A DNA stretch of 41,963 nucleotides from Nannocystaceae bacterium (GCA_019694555.1 JAIBBS010000059.1:1-41963), one strand, 5' to 3'. Positions 1 through 9,154 are shown, numbered from the stretch's first letter. Numbers and translations: made by a program. The notes: generated from the letters alone by a model not told the origin.

Positions 1-20
1 ACCGGCTCGGCCGGGCACGG

Positions 21-45
21 GGAGAGGAAGCGGAGCTTCCTCTCC
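21..45. repeat. Perfect 10-bp inverted repeat
   Basis: The arms GGAGAGGAAG and CTTCCTCTCC are exact reverse complements around a 5-base loop. No T-tract follows on either strand, so this is not a canonical intrinsic terminator. It may end transcription arriving from a gene left of the window. The rest of 1-94 holds nothing else I can support. Confidence 0.5.
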
Positions 46-94
46 AAAGACTGAAGCCGCCGCGCGGGCGCGGCGAGGACCGGTCCACGCGGGC

Positions 95-1750
95 ATGCCT
101 CGCGCGGCCGTACGGGCCGTGCCATCGTTCGCCGGTCTGTACACGCGGCTGCAAGACCTCCGCTTCGACGACCGCTTCGTGCGCGAGCTGCCCGCCGATC
201 CGCGCGAGGATCGCGGACGCCGGCAGGTGCTGGGCGCCTGCCACTCCGCGGTGACGCCCACGCCGGTCGCGGCACCGCGGCTGCTCGCATACTCCGAGCC
301 GCTCGCGGCCGAACTCGGGCTCGCGCCGGCGCTGCTGCACGACCCCGCGTTCGTCGCGGTGCTCGCGGGCAACGCGGTGCTGCCGGGCATGCGCCCGTTC
401 GCGGCCTGCTACGGCGGGCACCAGTTCGGCAACTGGGCCGGACAGCTGGGCGACGGTCGGGCGATCGGACTCGGTGAGCTCGTCACGCCCGCGGGCGCGC
501 GGGTCGAGCTGCAGCTCAAGGGCGCCGGCCCCACGCCGTACTCGCGCGCGGGTGACGGGCGCGCGGTGCTGCGATCGTCGCTGCGCGAGTTCGCGTGCAG
601 CGAGGCGATGCATCACCTGGGCGTACCGACCACGCGCGCACTGAGCCTGGTCACCACCGGCGAGAACGTCGTGCGCGACATGCTGTACGACGGCAACCCG
701 CGGGCCGAGCCCGGCGCGATCGTGTGCCGCACCGCGCCGTCGTTCCTGCGCTTCGGCAACTACGAGATCTTCACCTCGCGTGGCGAGACCGACACGCTCG
801 CGCGCCTGCTCGAGCACACCGTGCGCCACCACTTCCCCGCGCTGCTGCCGACCGGATCCGTCGCCGACGCGCAGACGTGGGCGGCGTGGTTCGCCGAGGT
901 CTGCGAGCGCACCGCTGCGATGGTGGTGCACTGGATGCGCGTGGGCTTCGTCCACGGCGTGATGAACACCGACAACATGTCGGTGCTGGGCCTGACGATC
1001 GACTACGGCCCCTACGGTTGGATCGACGACTTCGATCTCGACTGGACACCCAACACCACCGATGCGGCGACGCGGCGCTATCGCTTCGGTCAACAGGGTC
1101 AGGTGGCAGCGTGGAACCTCGCGCGGCTGGCCCGCGCGATCGCACCGCTTTTGCCCGACACCGGCGCGCTCGAGCAGGGTCTGTCGCGCTACGTGCAGCG
1201 CTACGGCGAGCTGCAGCGGCGCAGCCTCGCCGACAAGCTGGGCCTGCACGCGCTGGTGGGCGACGACGACGATCCGCACGGCGACGTCGCGCTGGTCGAC
1301 GAGCTGTTCGCGACGCTGTCGCAGACCCCGACCGACATGACGATCTTCTTCCGCCGCCTGGGCGCGCTCGCGACCGCAAGCTTCGACGCGTCGAGCTGGC
1401 TGTCGGCGGTGCAGCACGCCTGGTACGACGATCCCGTCGACCCCGCCGCGCGCGCGCGCATGCTCGCGTGGCTGCGCCGCTGGCACGAGCGCTGCGCTCG
1501 CGACGGCGACGAGCCCGCCCGACGGCGCGCGCGCATGGACGCGGCCAATCCCAAGTACGTGCTGCGCAACTACCTCGCGCAGGAGGCGATCGACGCCGCG
1601 ACCGCGGGCGATCTCTCGCCGCTGTCGACGTTGATGACGGTGCTGCAGCACCCCTACGACGAACAGCCCGAGCACGAGCGCCTCGCGGCGAAACGCCCCG
1701 AGTGGGCGCGCACGCGCGTGGGCTGCTCCATGCTCTCCTGCAGCTCCTGA
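95..1750 (+). CDS. selO: Protein adenylyltransferase SelO (YdiU family)
   Basis: SelO is a pseudokinase-fold enzyme that moves AMP from ATP onto Ser, Thr or Tyr of target proteins and is linked to redox homeostasis. The 551-residue product carries the family signature [19 protein letters not shown] (about 105-123), the QLKGAG lysine (K142), the NTDN segment (291-294) and the DYGP metal-binding aspartate (D303). It ends in CSMLSCSS, so Cys549 sits at the antepenultimate position that is selenocysteine in animal SelO; here the codon is TGC, not TGA. It is somewhat longer than the E. coli protein (about 480 residues). GTG at 119 is an alternative start that would remove eight weakly conserved residues. 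No Shine-Dalgarno is visible. The family call is firm; physiological targets cannot be read from sequence. Confidence 0.96.
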   Translation: MPRAAVRAVPSFAGLYTRLQDLRFDDRFVRELPADPREDRGRRQVLGACHSAVTPTPVAAPRLLAYSEPLAAELGLAPALLHDPAFVAVLAGNAVLPGMRPFAACYGGHQFGNWAGQLGDGRAIGLGELVTPAGARVELQLKGAGPTPYSRAGDGRAVLRSSLREFACSEAMHHLGVPTTRALSLVTTGENVVRDMLYDGNPRAEPGAIVCRTAPSFLRFGNYEIFTSRGETDTLARLLEHTVRHHFPALLPTGSVADAQTWAAWFAEVCERTAAMVVHWMRVGFVHGVMNTDNMSVLGLTIDYGPYGWIDDFDLDWTPNTTDAATRRYRFGQQGQVAAWNLARLARAIAPLLPDTGALEQGLSRYVQRYGELQRRSLADKLGLHALVGDDDDPHGDVALVDELFATLSQTPTDMTIFFRRLGALATASFDASSWLSAVQHAWYDDPVDPAARARMLAWLRRWHERCARDGDEPARRRARMDAANPKYVLRNYLAQEAIDAATAGDLSPLSTLMTVLQHPYDEQPEHERLAAKRPEWARTRVGCSMLSCSS

Positions 1751-1879
1751 CGCAACCCAGCGGCGGCCGTGCTTTCGGTGATCTGGCTCGCGCGCGCGTC
1801 CGGCGATCGCGTCGATTTCCTGGCCGCGGCGGGTCCGCGGGGTTGGAACGCGGTCGAGGGGTCCGGTCCAACGCGCGCC

Positions 1880-2593
1880 ATGAAACCGACCCTCATCATC
1901 GCCGCCATGGTGCTCGTGGCTTGCACCGTGGAGACCAAGACCGAGTTCCGCGACCTCGACGCGATCTGCTTCGAGGCCGAGGACGGGATCGACGAAGACG
2001 CATGGTCGTGCGACGAAGCGCTGTCGATCGACTGCAATACCGACGAGGTGCCCGACGCGATCTACGTCGCGGTCGAGGGCGGCTGCGACGACGTCACGCT
2101 CGAGCCGGTGCCGGGGCCGTTCCCGCCGGGCAACCACGACATCGTCGTGGTCGACGACCAGGGTCACCAGGTGTGCCAGACCACGCTCGAGGTGCGCGAC
2201 CCGGTCGCGCCGGTCGTGACCACGCAGACCATCGCGTTGTGGCCACCGAATCACAAGCTGCACACCATCGCGCTGGCCGACTGCTTCACCGAGGTGGACG
2301 ACTGCGATCCCGACTGGACCGCGCGCGTCACCTACGTCTCGAGCGACGAGCCCGACGACGATCGCGGTGACGGCCACACCATCGACGACGTCGCCATCGT
2401 CGCCGACGACGCGGTGACGGTCCGCTCCGAGCGTCAGGGCGGCAGCAACGGCCGCGTCTACCACGTCGGCTACGCCGTGACCGACGGCTCGGGCAACACC
2501 ACCGAGGGCAGCTGCGACGTGGTCGTCGCGCACGACCAGGGCCACGACCCCGGCGCCATCGACGACGGCGTGGCCTATCGCGTCGAACCCTGA
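1880..2593 (+). CDS. Putative lipoprotein with a HYR-like domain
   Basis: The 237-residue product starts with MKPTLIIAAMVLVACT, a short lipoprotein signal with lipobox Cys15. The open frame extends upstream to 1769, but only the ATG at 1880 puts the hydrophobic segment at the N-terminus. The mature part is acidic and Cys-containing, and includes a LWPPNHKLHTIAL stretch followed by a CxxxxDDCDPDW segment. In my recollection that pattern recurs in myxobacterial surface proteins with HYR/Ig-like domains; no database check was possible. It probably sits in the periplasm or on the outer membrane. It lies between selO and the Sir2 gene, which starts 22 bases downstream under its own promoter-like motif. 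Function unknown. Confidence 0.8.
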   Translation: MKPTLIIAAMVLVACTVETKTEFRDLDAICFEAEDGIDEDAWSCDEALSIDCNTDEVPDAIYVAVEGGCDDVTLEPVPGPFPPGNHDIVVVDDQGHQVCQTTLEVRDPVAPVVTTQTIALWPPNHKLHTIALADCFTEVDDCDPDWTARVTYVSSDEPDDDRGDGHTIDDVAIVADDAVTVRSERQGGSNGRVYHVGYAVTDGSGNTTEGSCDVVVAHDQGHDPGAIDDGVAYRVEP

Positions 2594-2596
2594 CGC

Positions 2597-2605
2597 GGGT
2601 ACGAT
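2597..2605 (+). promoter_or_regulatory. -10-like element GGG-TACGAT before the Sir2 gene
   Basis: Hexamer TACGAT (2600-2605) ends 9 bases before the ATG at 2615, and no Shine-Dalgarno lies between. The position predicts a leaderless or nearly leaderless transcript. The TG extension is replaced by GG, so this is one of the weaker matches. Confidence 0.35.
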
Positions 2606-2614
2606 CGCCGGCGC

Positions 2615-3403
2615 ATGACCGGCGATGCGCCCTGGGCTGCGACCATCGACCGCTTCGCCGCGATGGTCGCGGCCGCACGGCGCGCGCTCTTCATCACGGG
2701 CGCGGGGATCTCCGCCGACTCGGGCATGCCGACCTACCGCGGCATCGGCGGCTTGTACGAGGCCCAGCAGACCGACGAGGGCATCGCGATCGAAGACGCG
2801 CTGTCGGGCGAGATGCTCGCGCGCGCGCCGGCGCTGTGCTGGAAGTACATCCACGTGATCGAGTCGGCCGCGCGTCACGCCGAGCCCAACGCGGCACACG
2901 AGGTCATCGCGTGGCTGCAATCGCGCCTCGACGTCTGGGTGCTGACCCAGAACGTGGACGGACTGCACCGGCGTGCAGGGTCGCGCCAGGTGATCGAGAT
3001 CCACGGCGATGTCCACGGCCTGTCGTGCACCGCGTGTGAGTTCCAGCAGCGCGTCGCCGACTACGCTGCGCTCGCGCCGGTGCCCCTGTGCCCGCGCTGC
3101 GGCGCGACCTTGCGCCCCGATGTGGTCCTGTTCGGCGAGGCCCTGCCGGGCGAGGCGGTCGCGCGCCTGCGGCAAGAGCTCGCGCGCGGCTTCGACATCG
3201 TCGTCTCCATCGGCACCACGAGTGTCTTCCCGTACATCGCAGCGCCGGTGCTGCAGGCCCGAGCCCGCGGGAACGCCACCGTGGAGGTCAATCCCGGCCA
3301 GTCCGCGGTCTCCGCCGCGGTCGAGCTGCGCATCGTCGCGCGCGCCGCGGCAACCATGGCCGCGCTGCGACAGGCCCTGACGGGGTCGTCCTCCCCGGCC
3401 TGA
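2615..3403 (+). CDS. Sir2-family NAD-dependent protein deacylase
   Basis: Sirtuins remove acetyl or other acyl groups from lysines, consuming NAD+ and releasing nicotinamide and O-acyl-ADP-ribose. The 262-residue product shows the NAD-binding GAGISADSG (29-37), TQNVDGLH (111-118), the catalytic histidine in EIHGDVH (H130), and a zinc ribbon from Cys138/Cys141 and Cys159/Cys162. The later VLFGEALP, GTTSVFPYIA and VEVNPG segments complete a full-length Rossmann domain. Acyl preference cannot be assigned, because the tyrosine-arginine pair typical of desuccinylases is not clearly present. The start ATG is supported by the -10-like motif just upstream. The downstream Cys-rich gene is probably an independent unit. 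Confidence 0.95.
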   Translation: MTGDAPWAATIDRFAAMVAAARRALFITGAGISADSGMPTYRGIGGLYEAQQTDEGIAIEDALSGEMLARAPALCWKYIHVIESAARHAEPNAAHEVIAWLQSRLDVWVLTQNVDGLHRRAGSRQVIEIHGDVHGLSCTACEFQQRVADYAALAPVPLCPRCGATLRPDVVLFGEALPGEAVARLRQELARGFDIVVSIGTTSVFPYIAAPVLQARARGNATVEVNPGQSAVSAAVELRIVARAAATMAALRQALTGSSSPA

Positions 3404-3488
3404 TGCGCACGTGCGGGCGCGACCGCGACTGCGACAGGCCGCCGTCGGGACTACCGATCGTGGCCGCAGTGAGGCACGTTCAGCACGG

Positions 3489-4724
3489 GTGCAGTCACGG
3501 TCCCCGCAGCGCCGCAGCTCGGTCGCCATCGTGTGGGTGGCGCTGTGGCCGTTGGCGTGCGCGGAGCTCAACCCCGACTTCCTCGGACCGGCGTCCGCGA
3601 GCAGCGAGGGCAGCAGCGCCAGCGAGACCAGCGCGAGCGCGACCGACGTCGGCACCACGACGGGCACCAGCACCGGCGGCAGCGGCTCGGGCGGTCCGGC
3701 ATGCACCGAGGCCGGCACGATCGAGTGCAGCGGCAGCTGCGTCGACACCGACCGCAACGTGCTGCACTGCGGCGGCTGCGACCAGCCCTGCGCGATGATG
3801 CAGGTCTGCTTCGAGGGACAGTGCGTGCTCGACTGTCCGCTCGAGGCACCCGACGCCTGCGGCGTGATCTGTGTCGACCTCGCGCGAGAACCGGCGCACT
3901 GCGGCACCTGCGAGCACGCGTGCGACCCGGGTCTGTTCTGCGTCGACGGGGCCTGCGCGACCGAGTGCCCGCTGGGCACGACCCCGTGCGGCGAGTACTG
4001 CGTCGACACCAACACCGACCACGACCACTGCGGCGGTTGCGATGCGCCGTGTGGCGAGACGCAGGTGTGCGAGGGCGGCAACTGCAACGCCGGCTGCGCC
4101 GGCGGGCTCAGCGTGTGCGGTGACAGCTGCGTCGATCTCGTCCGCGACGAAGACCACTGCGGCGACTGCAACAAGCCCTGCAAGCCGGGCGAGTTCTGCG
4201 AGGGCGGCGAGTGCCTGAGCATGTGCCCCGGTGGCACGCTCGAGTGTCCCGGCGATTGCGCCGACGTGCTGAGCGATCGGAAGAACTGCGGCGACTGCAA
4301 CCAGCACTGTTTCGGCACGCAGATCTGCGATGGCGGCGAGTGCGTCTGTCCGGCCGATCAGACGCTGTGCGGCGGCAGCTGCGTCGACACCGACACCGAT
4401 CCCCAGCACTGTGGCGACTGTCAGTCGCCGTGCCCGCAGAACCAGACCTGTACCGCGGGCGGCTGCGTCGCATCGTGCCCCGTCGGGGGCCAGGTCGTGT
4501 GCGACAGCATGTGCGTGGACACGGACACCAGCGAGGCGCACTGCGGTGGCTGCGACGCGCCGTGCCCCCCGGGCTCGAGCTGCCAGGGTGGCATGTGCGA
4601 GTGCAACGGCCAGAACACGCTGTGCGGCGACGCCTGCGTGAACACCGACACCGACGAGGCCCACTGCGGCGGCTGCGACATGCCCTGCGCGGGCATGTGC
4701 ATCAACGGCAACTGCAATGCGTGA
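3489..4724 (+). CDS. Cys-rich repeat lipoprotein (eight repeats)
   Basis: GTG at 3489 is chosen because it gives a compact signal peptide, RRSSVAIVWVALWPLAC, with lipobox Cys24; the open frame begins earlier, at 3411, without a signal. A Ser/Thr/Gly spacer (about residues 34-70) leads into eight tandem units of about 40 residues. Each follows a pattern like C-GxC-VDTDTDxxHCGxCxxPC-xxxxxCxxGxC, with about eight cysteines. Such units probably fold as small disulfide-stabilised modules outside the cytoplasm. Proteins of this type in myxobacteria have, as I recall, often been auto-labelled tryptophan synthase alpha chain; nothing here resembles that TIM barrel. The stop overlaps the start of the PEGA-domain gene by 8 bases, suggesting co-translation. 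Likely a surface or adhesive protein; function unknown. Confidence 0.88.
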   Translation: MQSRSPQRRSSVAIVWVALWPLACAELNPDFLGPASASSEGSSASETSASATDVGTTTGTSTGGSGSGGPACTEAGTIECSGSCVDTDRNVLHCGGCDQPCAMMQVCFEGQCVLDCPLEAPDACGVICVDLAREPAHCGTCEHACDPGLFCVDGACATECPLGTTPCGEYCVDTNTDHDHCGGCDAPCGETQVCEGGNCNAGCAGGLSVCGDSCVDLVRDEDHCGDCNKPCKPGEFCEGGECLSMCPGGTLECPGDCADVLSDRKNCGDCNQHCFGTQICDGGECVCPADQTLCGGSCVDTDTDPQHCGDCQSPCPQNQTCTAGGCVASCPVGGQVVCDSMCVDTDTSEAHCGGCDAPCPPGSSCQGGMCECNGQNTLCGDACVNTDTDEAHCGGCDMPCAGMCINGNCNA

Positions 4725-5745
4725 CCGATCCCCCACGGCGGCGCTGCTCGCCGCGATGCTGATCGTCGCTGGCGCGCCGGTGGCCCGCGCCGACGGGACC
4801 GCGCGCGAGCCCGAGGTCGACGAGCGCGACGTCGTGGTGCTGCCGATCACCGTCGAGGGCGAGCTCGCCGACGCCACGCGGGCGCAGCTGCAGCAGCGCC
4901 TGGTCGACGGCCTCGGCGGTCGCGCCCGTGTGGCCGCGGCCGGCGCTTCGACCCGCTGCGAGGACGCGGCGTGCTGGCGCGCCCAGGCCGAGGCCGCGCA
5001 CGCGACCCGGTTCGTGCGCACGCGGATCACCGCCCACGATCGCGACTACGAGATCACCGCCGCGCTGGTCGACGCAGCCGGCGGCGGCGCCGTGCTGGCC
5101 GAGGCGACGCGCCGCTGCGAGATCTGCGGCCTCGACGAGGTCGCCGACACCGTCGACGACATCGCGGCGGTGTTGCGGCGCCGCGCCGATGCGCCCGCGT
5201 CGACGCTGCCGGTGCTGCACGTGCTCACGCGACCGGCCGGGGCCCGCGTGATCGTCGACGGCGAGGTCGTCGGCGTGACGCCGCTCGAGCTGACGGTGCC
5301 CGCAGGCGCGCACGACGTCCGCGTGGAGAAGGCCGGCTACGCCGCGCAGCTGCGCCGCGTCGACGCGGTCGAGGGCACCCGCGAGAACGTCGAGCTCGCG
5401 CTGGTGGCACTGCCGCGCGAGGACGCGCCGCGCGGCGCCGGCCGTGGCCTGCGCATCGGCGGCGCCGTCGCGACCGCCGCGGGCATCGCGGGCGTCGGCC
5501 TCGGCATCGGCCTGGTCGTGCTCGACGAAGCCCCGATCAAGTCGCGCTGCTCGGGCATGAACATCGACATCGAGGGCCACTGCAAGTACCGCTACGACAG
5601 CCTCGGCGCGGGCATCGGCACGCTCGTGGTCGGCGTCGCCGCGCTCGCGACCGGCGTGGCGCTGCTGGTGCTCGATCGCAAGCGTCACCGCGATCGCCGT
5701 GCGGCGCTGCGACCCGGGCCCGGTGGGCTCGTGCTGCGCTTCTGA
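4717..5745 (+). CDS. PEGA-domain membrane protein
   Basis: The 342-residue product begins with a signal peptide (hydrophobic 8-24, AxARA-like cleavage near 25). Residues about 35-155 resemble the periplasmic region found before PEGA domains in myxobacteria, with a CEDAACW and a CEICG pair. A PEGA domain spans about 165-232 (RPAGARVIVDGEVVG...TPLELTVPAGAH). Two hydrophobic segments (about 246-269 and 296-319) flank a short loop with two cysteines, and the end is basic (RKRHRDRR). PEGA domains are small beta-sandwiches thought to bind surface or cell-wall components. The gene overlaps the Cys-rich lipoprotein gene upstream, so the two products may act together at the envelope. It converges on the kinase gene with only 18 bases between. 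Confidence 0.85.
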   Translation: MRDRSPTAALLAAMLIVAGAPVARADGTAREPEVDERDVVVLPITVEGELADATRAQLQQRLVDGLGGRARVAAAGASTRCEDAACWRAQAEAAHATRFVRTRITAHDRDYEITAALVDAAGGGAVLAEATRRCEICGLDEVADTVDDIAAVLRRRADAPASTLPVLHVLTRPAGARVIVDGEVVGVTPLELTVPAGAHDVRVEKAGYAAQLRRVDAVEGTRENVELALVALPREDAPRGAGRGLRIGGAVATAAGIAGVGLGIGLVVLDEAPIKSRCSGMNIDIEGHCKYRYDSLGAGIGTLVVGVAALATGVALLVLDRKRHRDRRAALRPGPGGLVLRF

Positions 5746-5763
5746 GGCGGGCGCGGCCGCGCG

Positions 5764-8019
5764 TCAGCGCAGCTTGTCGGCGACCTTGGCGATGCGACCC
5801 GCGGCGGCAGCATGGCCGAGCGACTCGGCCTCGCGGTACTCGGTCATCGCCTGCTCGTAGCGGAAGGCCTTGAAGTACGCGTCGCCCAGGCGCACGCGAT
5901 AGCCACCGTTGCGCGGCGCGAGCTTCACTGCCCGGCGCGCGAGCGTGGCCGCGCGCGTGTAGTCGCCGGCATCGAAGGCGAGATCGGACAGGCCCATGAT
6001 GGCTGCGTGGGCGCGAGGATCCAGCGCGAGCGCGCGTTCGAACGCACGCGCCGCGGCTGCGCGCGCGCCCTGCTTGCGCGCCTGCTCGCCCTCGGCCACC
6101 AGCTCGGCCGCCGCCTCGGGATCGCGCGCCGAGGGTTCGCGCGTCGACTCGTCGCTCTCGGTGCCCGCGTCACCGGCCGCGGGATCGGCGGCTGGGGCCG
6201 GCGGCGCGACGGCGAGGACGTCCGGCGGCGCTGCGGGTGCGGCCGCGGTGGGTGCGGACTCGGTCGGTCGCGCCGCTGCGGACGATCGCTTCGCGACCGC
6301 GGCCGAAGAGCGTGACAGCCGCGCGAGGCTCTCGTCGGTGGTCGCAGCGCGACGCGATCGCTGCTGCAGCGCCGTGAGTTTCTCGTCGCGCCGGGTCGGA
6401 TCGGACTCGGCCAACGCGATGAGCGGCTCGGCTGCGATCAGCTCGGCCTCGGTGAAGTCGGTGCGCTCGGCCTTGTCGCGCAGCGCCGCCAGCTGGCCCG
6501 GGGTCATCGCCACGCGTCGTTGCGCCTGCTCGAGCTCGGGCTGGAACATCAGCGCCTCGGCGTAGTAGTCGATCGCGAAGGGCCGGCCGCCATCGCGGGC
6601 CCAGTACTCGTCGCCCAGGCGTACCAGCGTGCTGGCGAACTCGTCGCGCAGGCGCGCCGCCTCGGCGCTGGCGTCGTCGCCGAGCTCGTCGGCGCGCGCC
6701 TCGAGCTGGATCACCGCGCGGAACGCAGTCATGCGCGCGGGCTCGTCGGGCGGCGGATAGACGAAGTAGCTCTGCGCGGCGGCCTCGTGGGCCTCGACCA
6801 CCAGCGCGTCGATCGGCGCGCGCGCAGACAGATCCGCGGGCTGCGACGCCAACCACCCCACCAGCACGCCGGTGCCGGCGACCAGGCCCAGGCCCGCCAC
6901 GACCCAGCGCCGCCGCCGTCGCGCCGGCCGCCGCGGATCGGGCATGCGCTGCAGCAGCGCGGCCCTGCGCGCCGGTTCGACCTCGGGCAGCTCGAGATCG
7001 TCCCAGCTGGTGCGCAGCCGCGCTTCGATCTGTGCCTCGCACAGCGCGGCCTCGAGCTCGACCATGGTGCCGTAGCGCGCGGCACGTGGCTTCTGCAGGC
7101 AACGCATCACCACGCGCGACAGCGCCGCGGGGATCTCGGGCACGCGCTCGTGCGGCGCCATCGGTGGCTGCTCGAGGTGTGCCCGCAGCACGCCGTCGAG
7201 GTCCTTCATGTCGAACGGCGGCCGCCCGGTCAGCATCTCGTACGCGGTGCAACCCGCGGCGTAGATGTCGACCCGTGCGTCGATCGGCGCCCCGGCGATG
7301 ACCTCGGGCGCGAGGTACCACGGCGTGCCGGCCGCGAGGTGCGTGGCGACGCCGGCGTCGGACATCACGATGGCGACGCCGAAGTCGAGCAGCTTGACGA
7401 AGTCCTCGCGCCCCTCGGCCGTGCACAGCACGATGTTGTCGGGCTTGAGATCGCGGTGGACCACGTCGATGGCGTGTGCGGCCGCGAGCGCCTTGCACAC
7501 CTGCCGCATGATCGCGATCACGCGCTCGGGTGCCATCGGCCCCGCGCGCAGGGCCTTGGCCACGGTCTGCCCGCGCAGCAGCTCCATCACGAACAGCAGG
7601 CGACCGTCGGGCAGCTCGGCGAAGTCGAACACCTCGGCGATGTGCCGCGAACCGATGCGACCGACGATGCGCGCCTCGTTGCGGAACTGCGACATCACCA
7701 GCGGCTTGCGGCAGAACTCCTGGCGCAGGACCTTGATCGCGACGTGGCGCTCGATGTCGACGTGGCGGGCCTCGTAGACCACGCCCATGCCGCCGTCGCC
7801 GAGCCAGCGCTCGATGACGTAGCGCGTGCCGGGGATCGCGTCGCCCGGTCGCAACGGCACCAGCGGCACCGCCTCGGGCGCCTCGCCGTCGAGCACCGCC
7901 GAGATCCACGCGTCGCGTGGCCGTTCGGCCACTGCACCACCTTGCAGCTTCTCGATGAGGCTGCCGGTGCGCCGCTCGGTCGCGACCGGCTCGACCCCGA
8001 TCGACTGGGTCTCCGCCAT
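5764..8019 (-). CDS. Ser/Thr protein kinase with TM segment and TPRs
   Basis: This is a 751-residue Hanks-type kinase. The catalytic domain (about 67-325) is intact: glycine loop GDGGMGV (74-80), VAIK lysine (K96), HRDLKPDN (188-195), DFG (212-214) and LAPE (237-240). A juxtamembrane basic run (RRPARRRRR) precedes one transmembrane helix (about 372-390). The remainder is helical, has an Ala/Pro-rich linker (580-635), and ends in TPR-like units from about 637 (ARAFERALALDP, AATLARRAVKLAP). ATG at 8019 is chosen because the frame continues 123 codons further upstream through low-complexity sequence overlapping the divergent gene. The combination fits myxobacterial signalling kinases that recruit partners through TPRs. 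The substrate is not identifiable. Confidence 0.95.
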   Translation of the reverse strand: MAETQSIGVEPVATERRTGSLIEKLQGGAVAERPRDAWISAVLDGEAPEAVPLVPLRPGDAIPGTRYVIERWLGDGGMGVVYEARHVDIERHVAIKVLRQEFCRKPLVMSQFRNEARIVGRIGSRHIAEVFDFAELPDGRLLFVMELLRGQTVAKALRAGPMAPERVIAIMRQVCKALAAAHAIDVVHRDLKPDNIVLCTAEGREDFVKLLDFGVAIVMSDAGVATHLAAGTPWYLAPEVIAGAPIDARVDIYAAGCTAYEMLTGRPPFDMKDLDGVLRAHLEQPPMAPHERVPEIPAALSRVVMRCLQKPRAARYGTMVELEAALCEAQIEARLRTSWDDLELPEVEPARRAALLQRMPDPRRPARRRRRWVVAGLGLVAGTGVLVGWLASQPADLSARAPIDALVVEAHEAAAQSYFVYPPPDEPARMTAFRAVIQLEARADELGDDASAEAARLRDEFASTLVRLGDEYWARDGGRPFAIDYYAEALMFQPELEQAQRRVAMTPGQLAALRDKAERTDFTEAELIAAEPLIALAESDPTRRDEKLTALQQRSRRAATTDESLARLSRSSAAVAKRSSAAARPTESAPTAAAPAAPPDVLAVAPPAPAADPAAGDAGTESDESTREPSARDPEAAAELVAEGEQARKQGARAAAARAFERALALDPRAHAAIMGLSDLAFDAGDYTRAATLARRAVKLAPRNGGYRVRLGDAYFKAFRYEQAMTEYREAESLGHAAAAGRIAKVADKLR

Positions 8020-8038
8020 CGTGTTGCCGGGGGTGTGG

Positions 8039-8067
8039 CGCACGGGCTGGCATGGTCGCACGGGCTG
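8039..8067. repeat. 11-bp direct repeats in divergent promoter region
   Basis: CGCACGGGCTG occurs at 8039-8049 and 8057-8067, 18 bases start to start. A 15-base dyad, CGACCCC-A-GGGGTCG, follows at 8092-8106. All lie in the 154-base region between the divergent kinase and fibro-slime genes, so they are candidate regulator sites. No regulator is identified. Confidence 0.4.
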
Positions 8068-8173
8068 CGCGCGCCCGACAGGCATGGGGAGCGACCCCAG
8101 GGGTCGGCCCCGCGCAGGCCCCCCGGGGATGCTCGCTTGCACGAGACCGCCTCGCCGCGAAACCCTGACTTCC

Positions 8174-9019
8174 GTGCGCAGCCCGCCCCCGCTTCGGCTC
8201 GCGGTCGTGCTCGTCGCGAGCGCGTGCGGCGACGTCGCAGCGCCGCACGAGACCGCGAGCGACCCCAGCGTCGGGCTGACGCAGGGCTCGCTGACGCAGG
8301 CCGGCGCGAGCGAAGCGGCATCGGCGGGCGACTCCGGCGACAAGCTCGACCTCGCCGCTGGGCTCGGCGACACACCGCCGGTCGACACCGCGGGCGAGCC
8401 CTGCGACGGACTGCAGGCGACGATCCGCGACTTCCAGGCCGCGCACCCCGACTTCGAGGACTACAGCGGCGACGTCGCCTCGGTCGGACTCGTGCTGCCG
8501 CAGCTCGGAGGCGACAGCACGCCGAGTCTCGATCCCGCGTACGCCGGCGCGCCGATGATCACGAGCGCCGAGAGCTTCGCGCAGTGGTACCACGACGTGC
8601 CCGGCGTCAACATGCCGTTTCCGATCGAGCTCACGCTGGTCGAGGAGACACCGGGCTCCTTCGTCTACGACAACAGCGCGTTCTTCCCCATCGATGGCAT
8701 GGGCTTCGGCGACGAAGGCAATCCACACAACTATCACTTCACCACGGAAGTGCACACGAGCTTCACCTATGGCGGTGGCGAGGTGTTCACGTTCCGCGGC
8801 GACGACGATCTGTGGATGTTCGTCGACGGCCGCCTCGCGATCGATCTCGGCGGCCTACACCCTGCGCTCGAGGCCTCGGTCGACATGGACACCATGGGCC
8901 TGACGATCGGCGAGACCTACGCGATGGACATCTTCCACGCCGAGCGCCACACCGACGAGTCGAACTTCCGCATCGTCACGACGATCGACTGCTTCGTGAC
9001 ACCACCGCCACCAGGTTGA
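8174..9019 (+). CDS. Fibro-slime domain lipoprotein
   Basis: From GTG 8174 the product is 281 residues: a short basic n-region, a hydrophobic core and lipobox LVASAC (Cys18). ATG at 8129 is an alternative start that would add 15 residues. After a variable spacer, the C-terminal half matches the fibro-slime/PA14-like domain: PFPIELTLVEETPGSFVYDN, then GEVFTFRGDDDLWMFVDGRL, DLGGLHP and the FHAERHTDESNF block. These domains occur in secreted fibrous or slime-associated proteins, including those of myxobacteria and Dictyostelium, and are thought to bind carbohydrate. It is the first of five consecutive exported proteins. A strong hairpin follows the stop. A role in surface attachment or matrix is inferred. 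Confidence 0.88.
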   Translation: MRSPPPLRLAVVLVASACGDVAAPHETASDPSVGLTQGSLTQAGASEAASAGDSGDKLDLAAGLGDTPPVDTAGEPCDGLQATIRDFQAAHPDFEDYSGDVASVGLVLPQLGGDSTPSLDPAYAGAPMITSAESFAQWYHDVPGVNMPFPIELTLVEETPGSFVYDNSAFFPIDGMGFGDEGNPHNYHFTTEVHTSFTYGGGEVFTFRGDDDLWMFVDGRLAIDLGGLHPALEASVDMDTMGLTIGETYAMDIFHAERHTDESNFRIVTTIDCFVTPPPPG

Positions 9020-9024
9020 AGGTC

Positions 9025-9054
9025 GATCCCCCTTGCGCGCGTGCGCGGGGGATC
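9025..9054 (+). terminator. Hairpin after the fibro-slime gene
   Basis: GATCCCCC (9025-9032) pairs perfectly with GGGGGATC (9047-9054). An inner GCGC/GCGC stem could extend it past a TT bulge. It starts 6 bases after the stop codon. No T-run follows, so termination may depend on structure or Rho. Confidence 0.5.
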
Positions 9055-9154
9055 ACGGGGCCGCGAAGGGAACACCGCGCGCAGCATCGAAACCCGCGAA
9101 GGCGCGCGCGGCCGCCCGGAAAAACTGCGGCGCCCGGGGGTCGAAGGCCACACG

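Noticed and set aside
1769..1879. An N-terminal extension of the lipoprotein at 1880.
   Set aside because: The 37 extra residues would bury the signal peptide and show no conservation-like features.
3702..4724. Regular Cys-codon repeats resembling a CRISPR or satellite array.
   Set aside because: Units differ in sequence and length and encode a disulfide-repeat protein in one frame.
3489..4724. Tryptophan synthase alpha chain, a label I recall being used for such Cys-rich myxobacterial proteins.
   Set aside because: No TIM-barrel motifs; only signal peptide, spacer and Cys repeats are visible.
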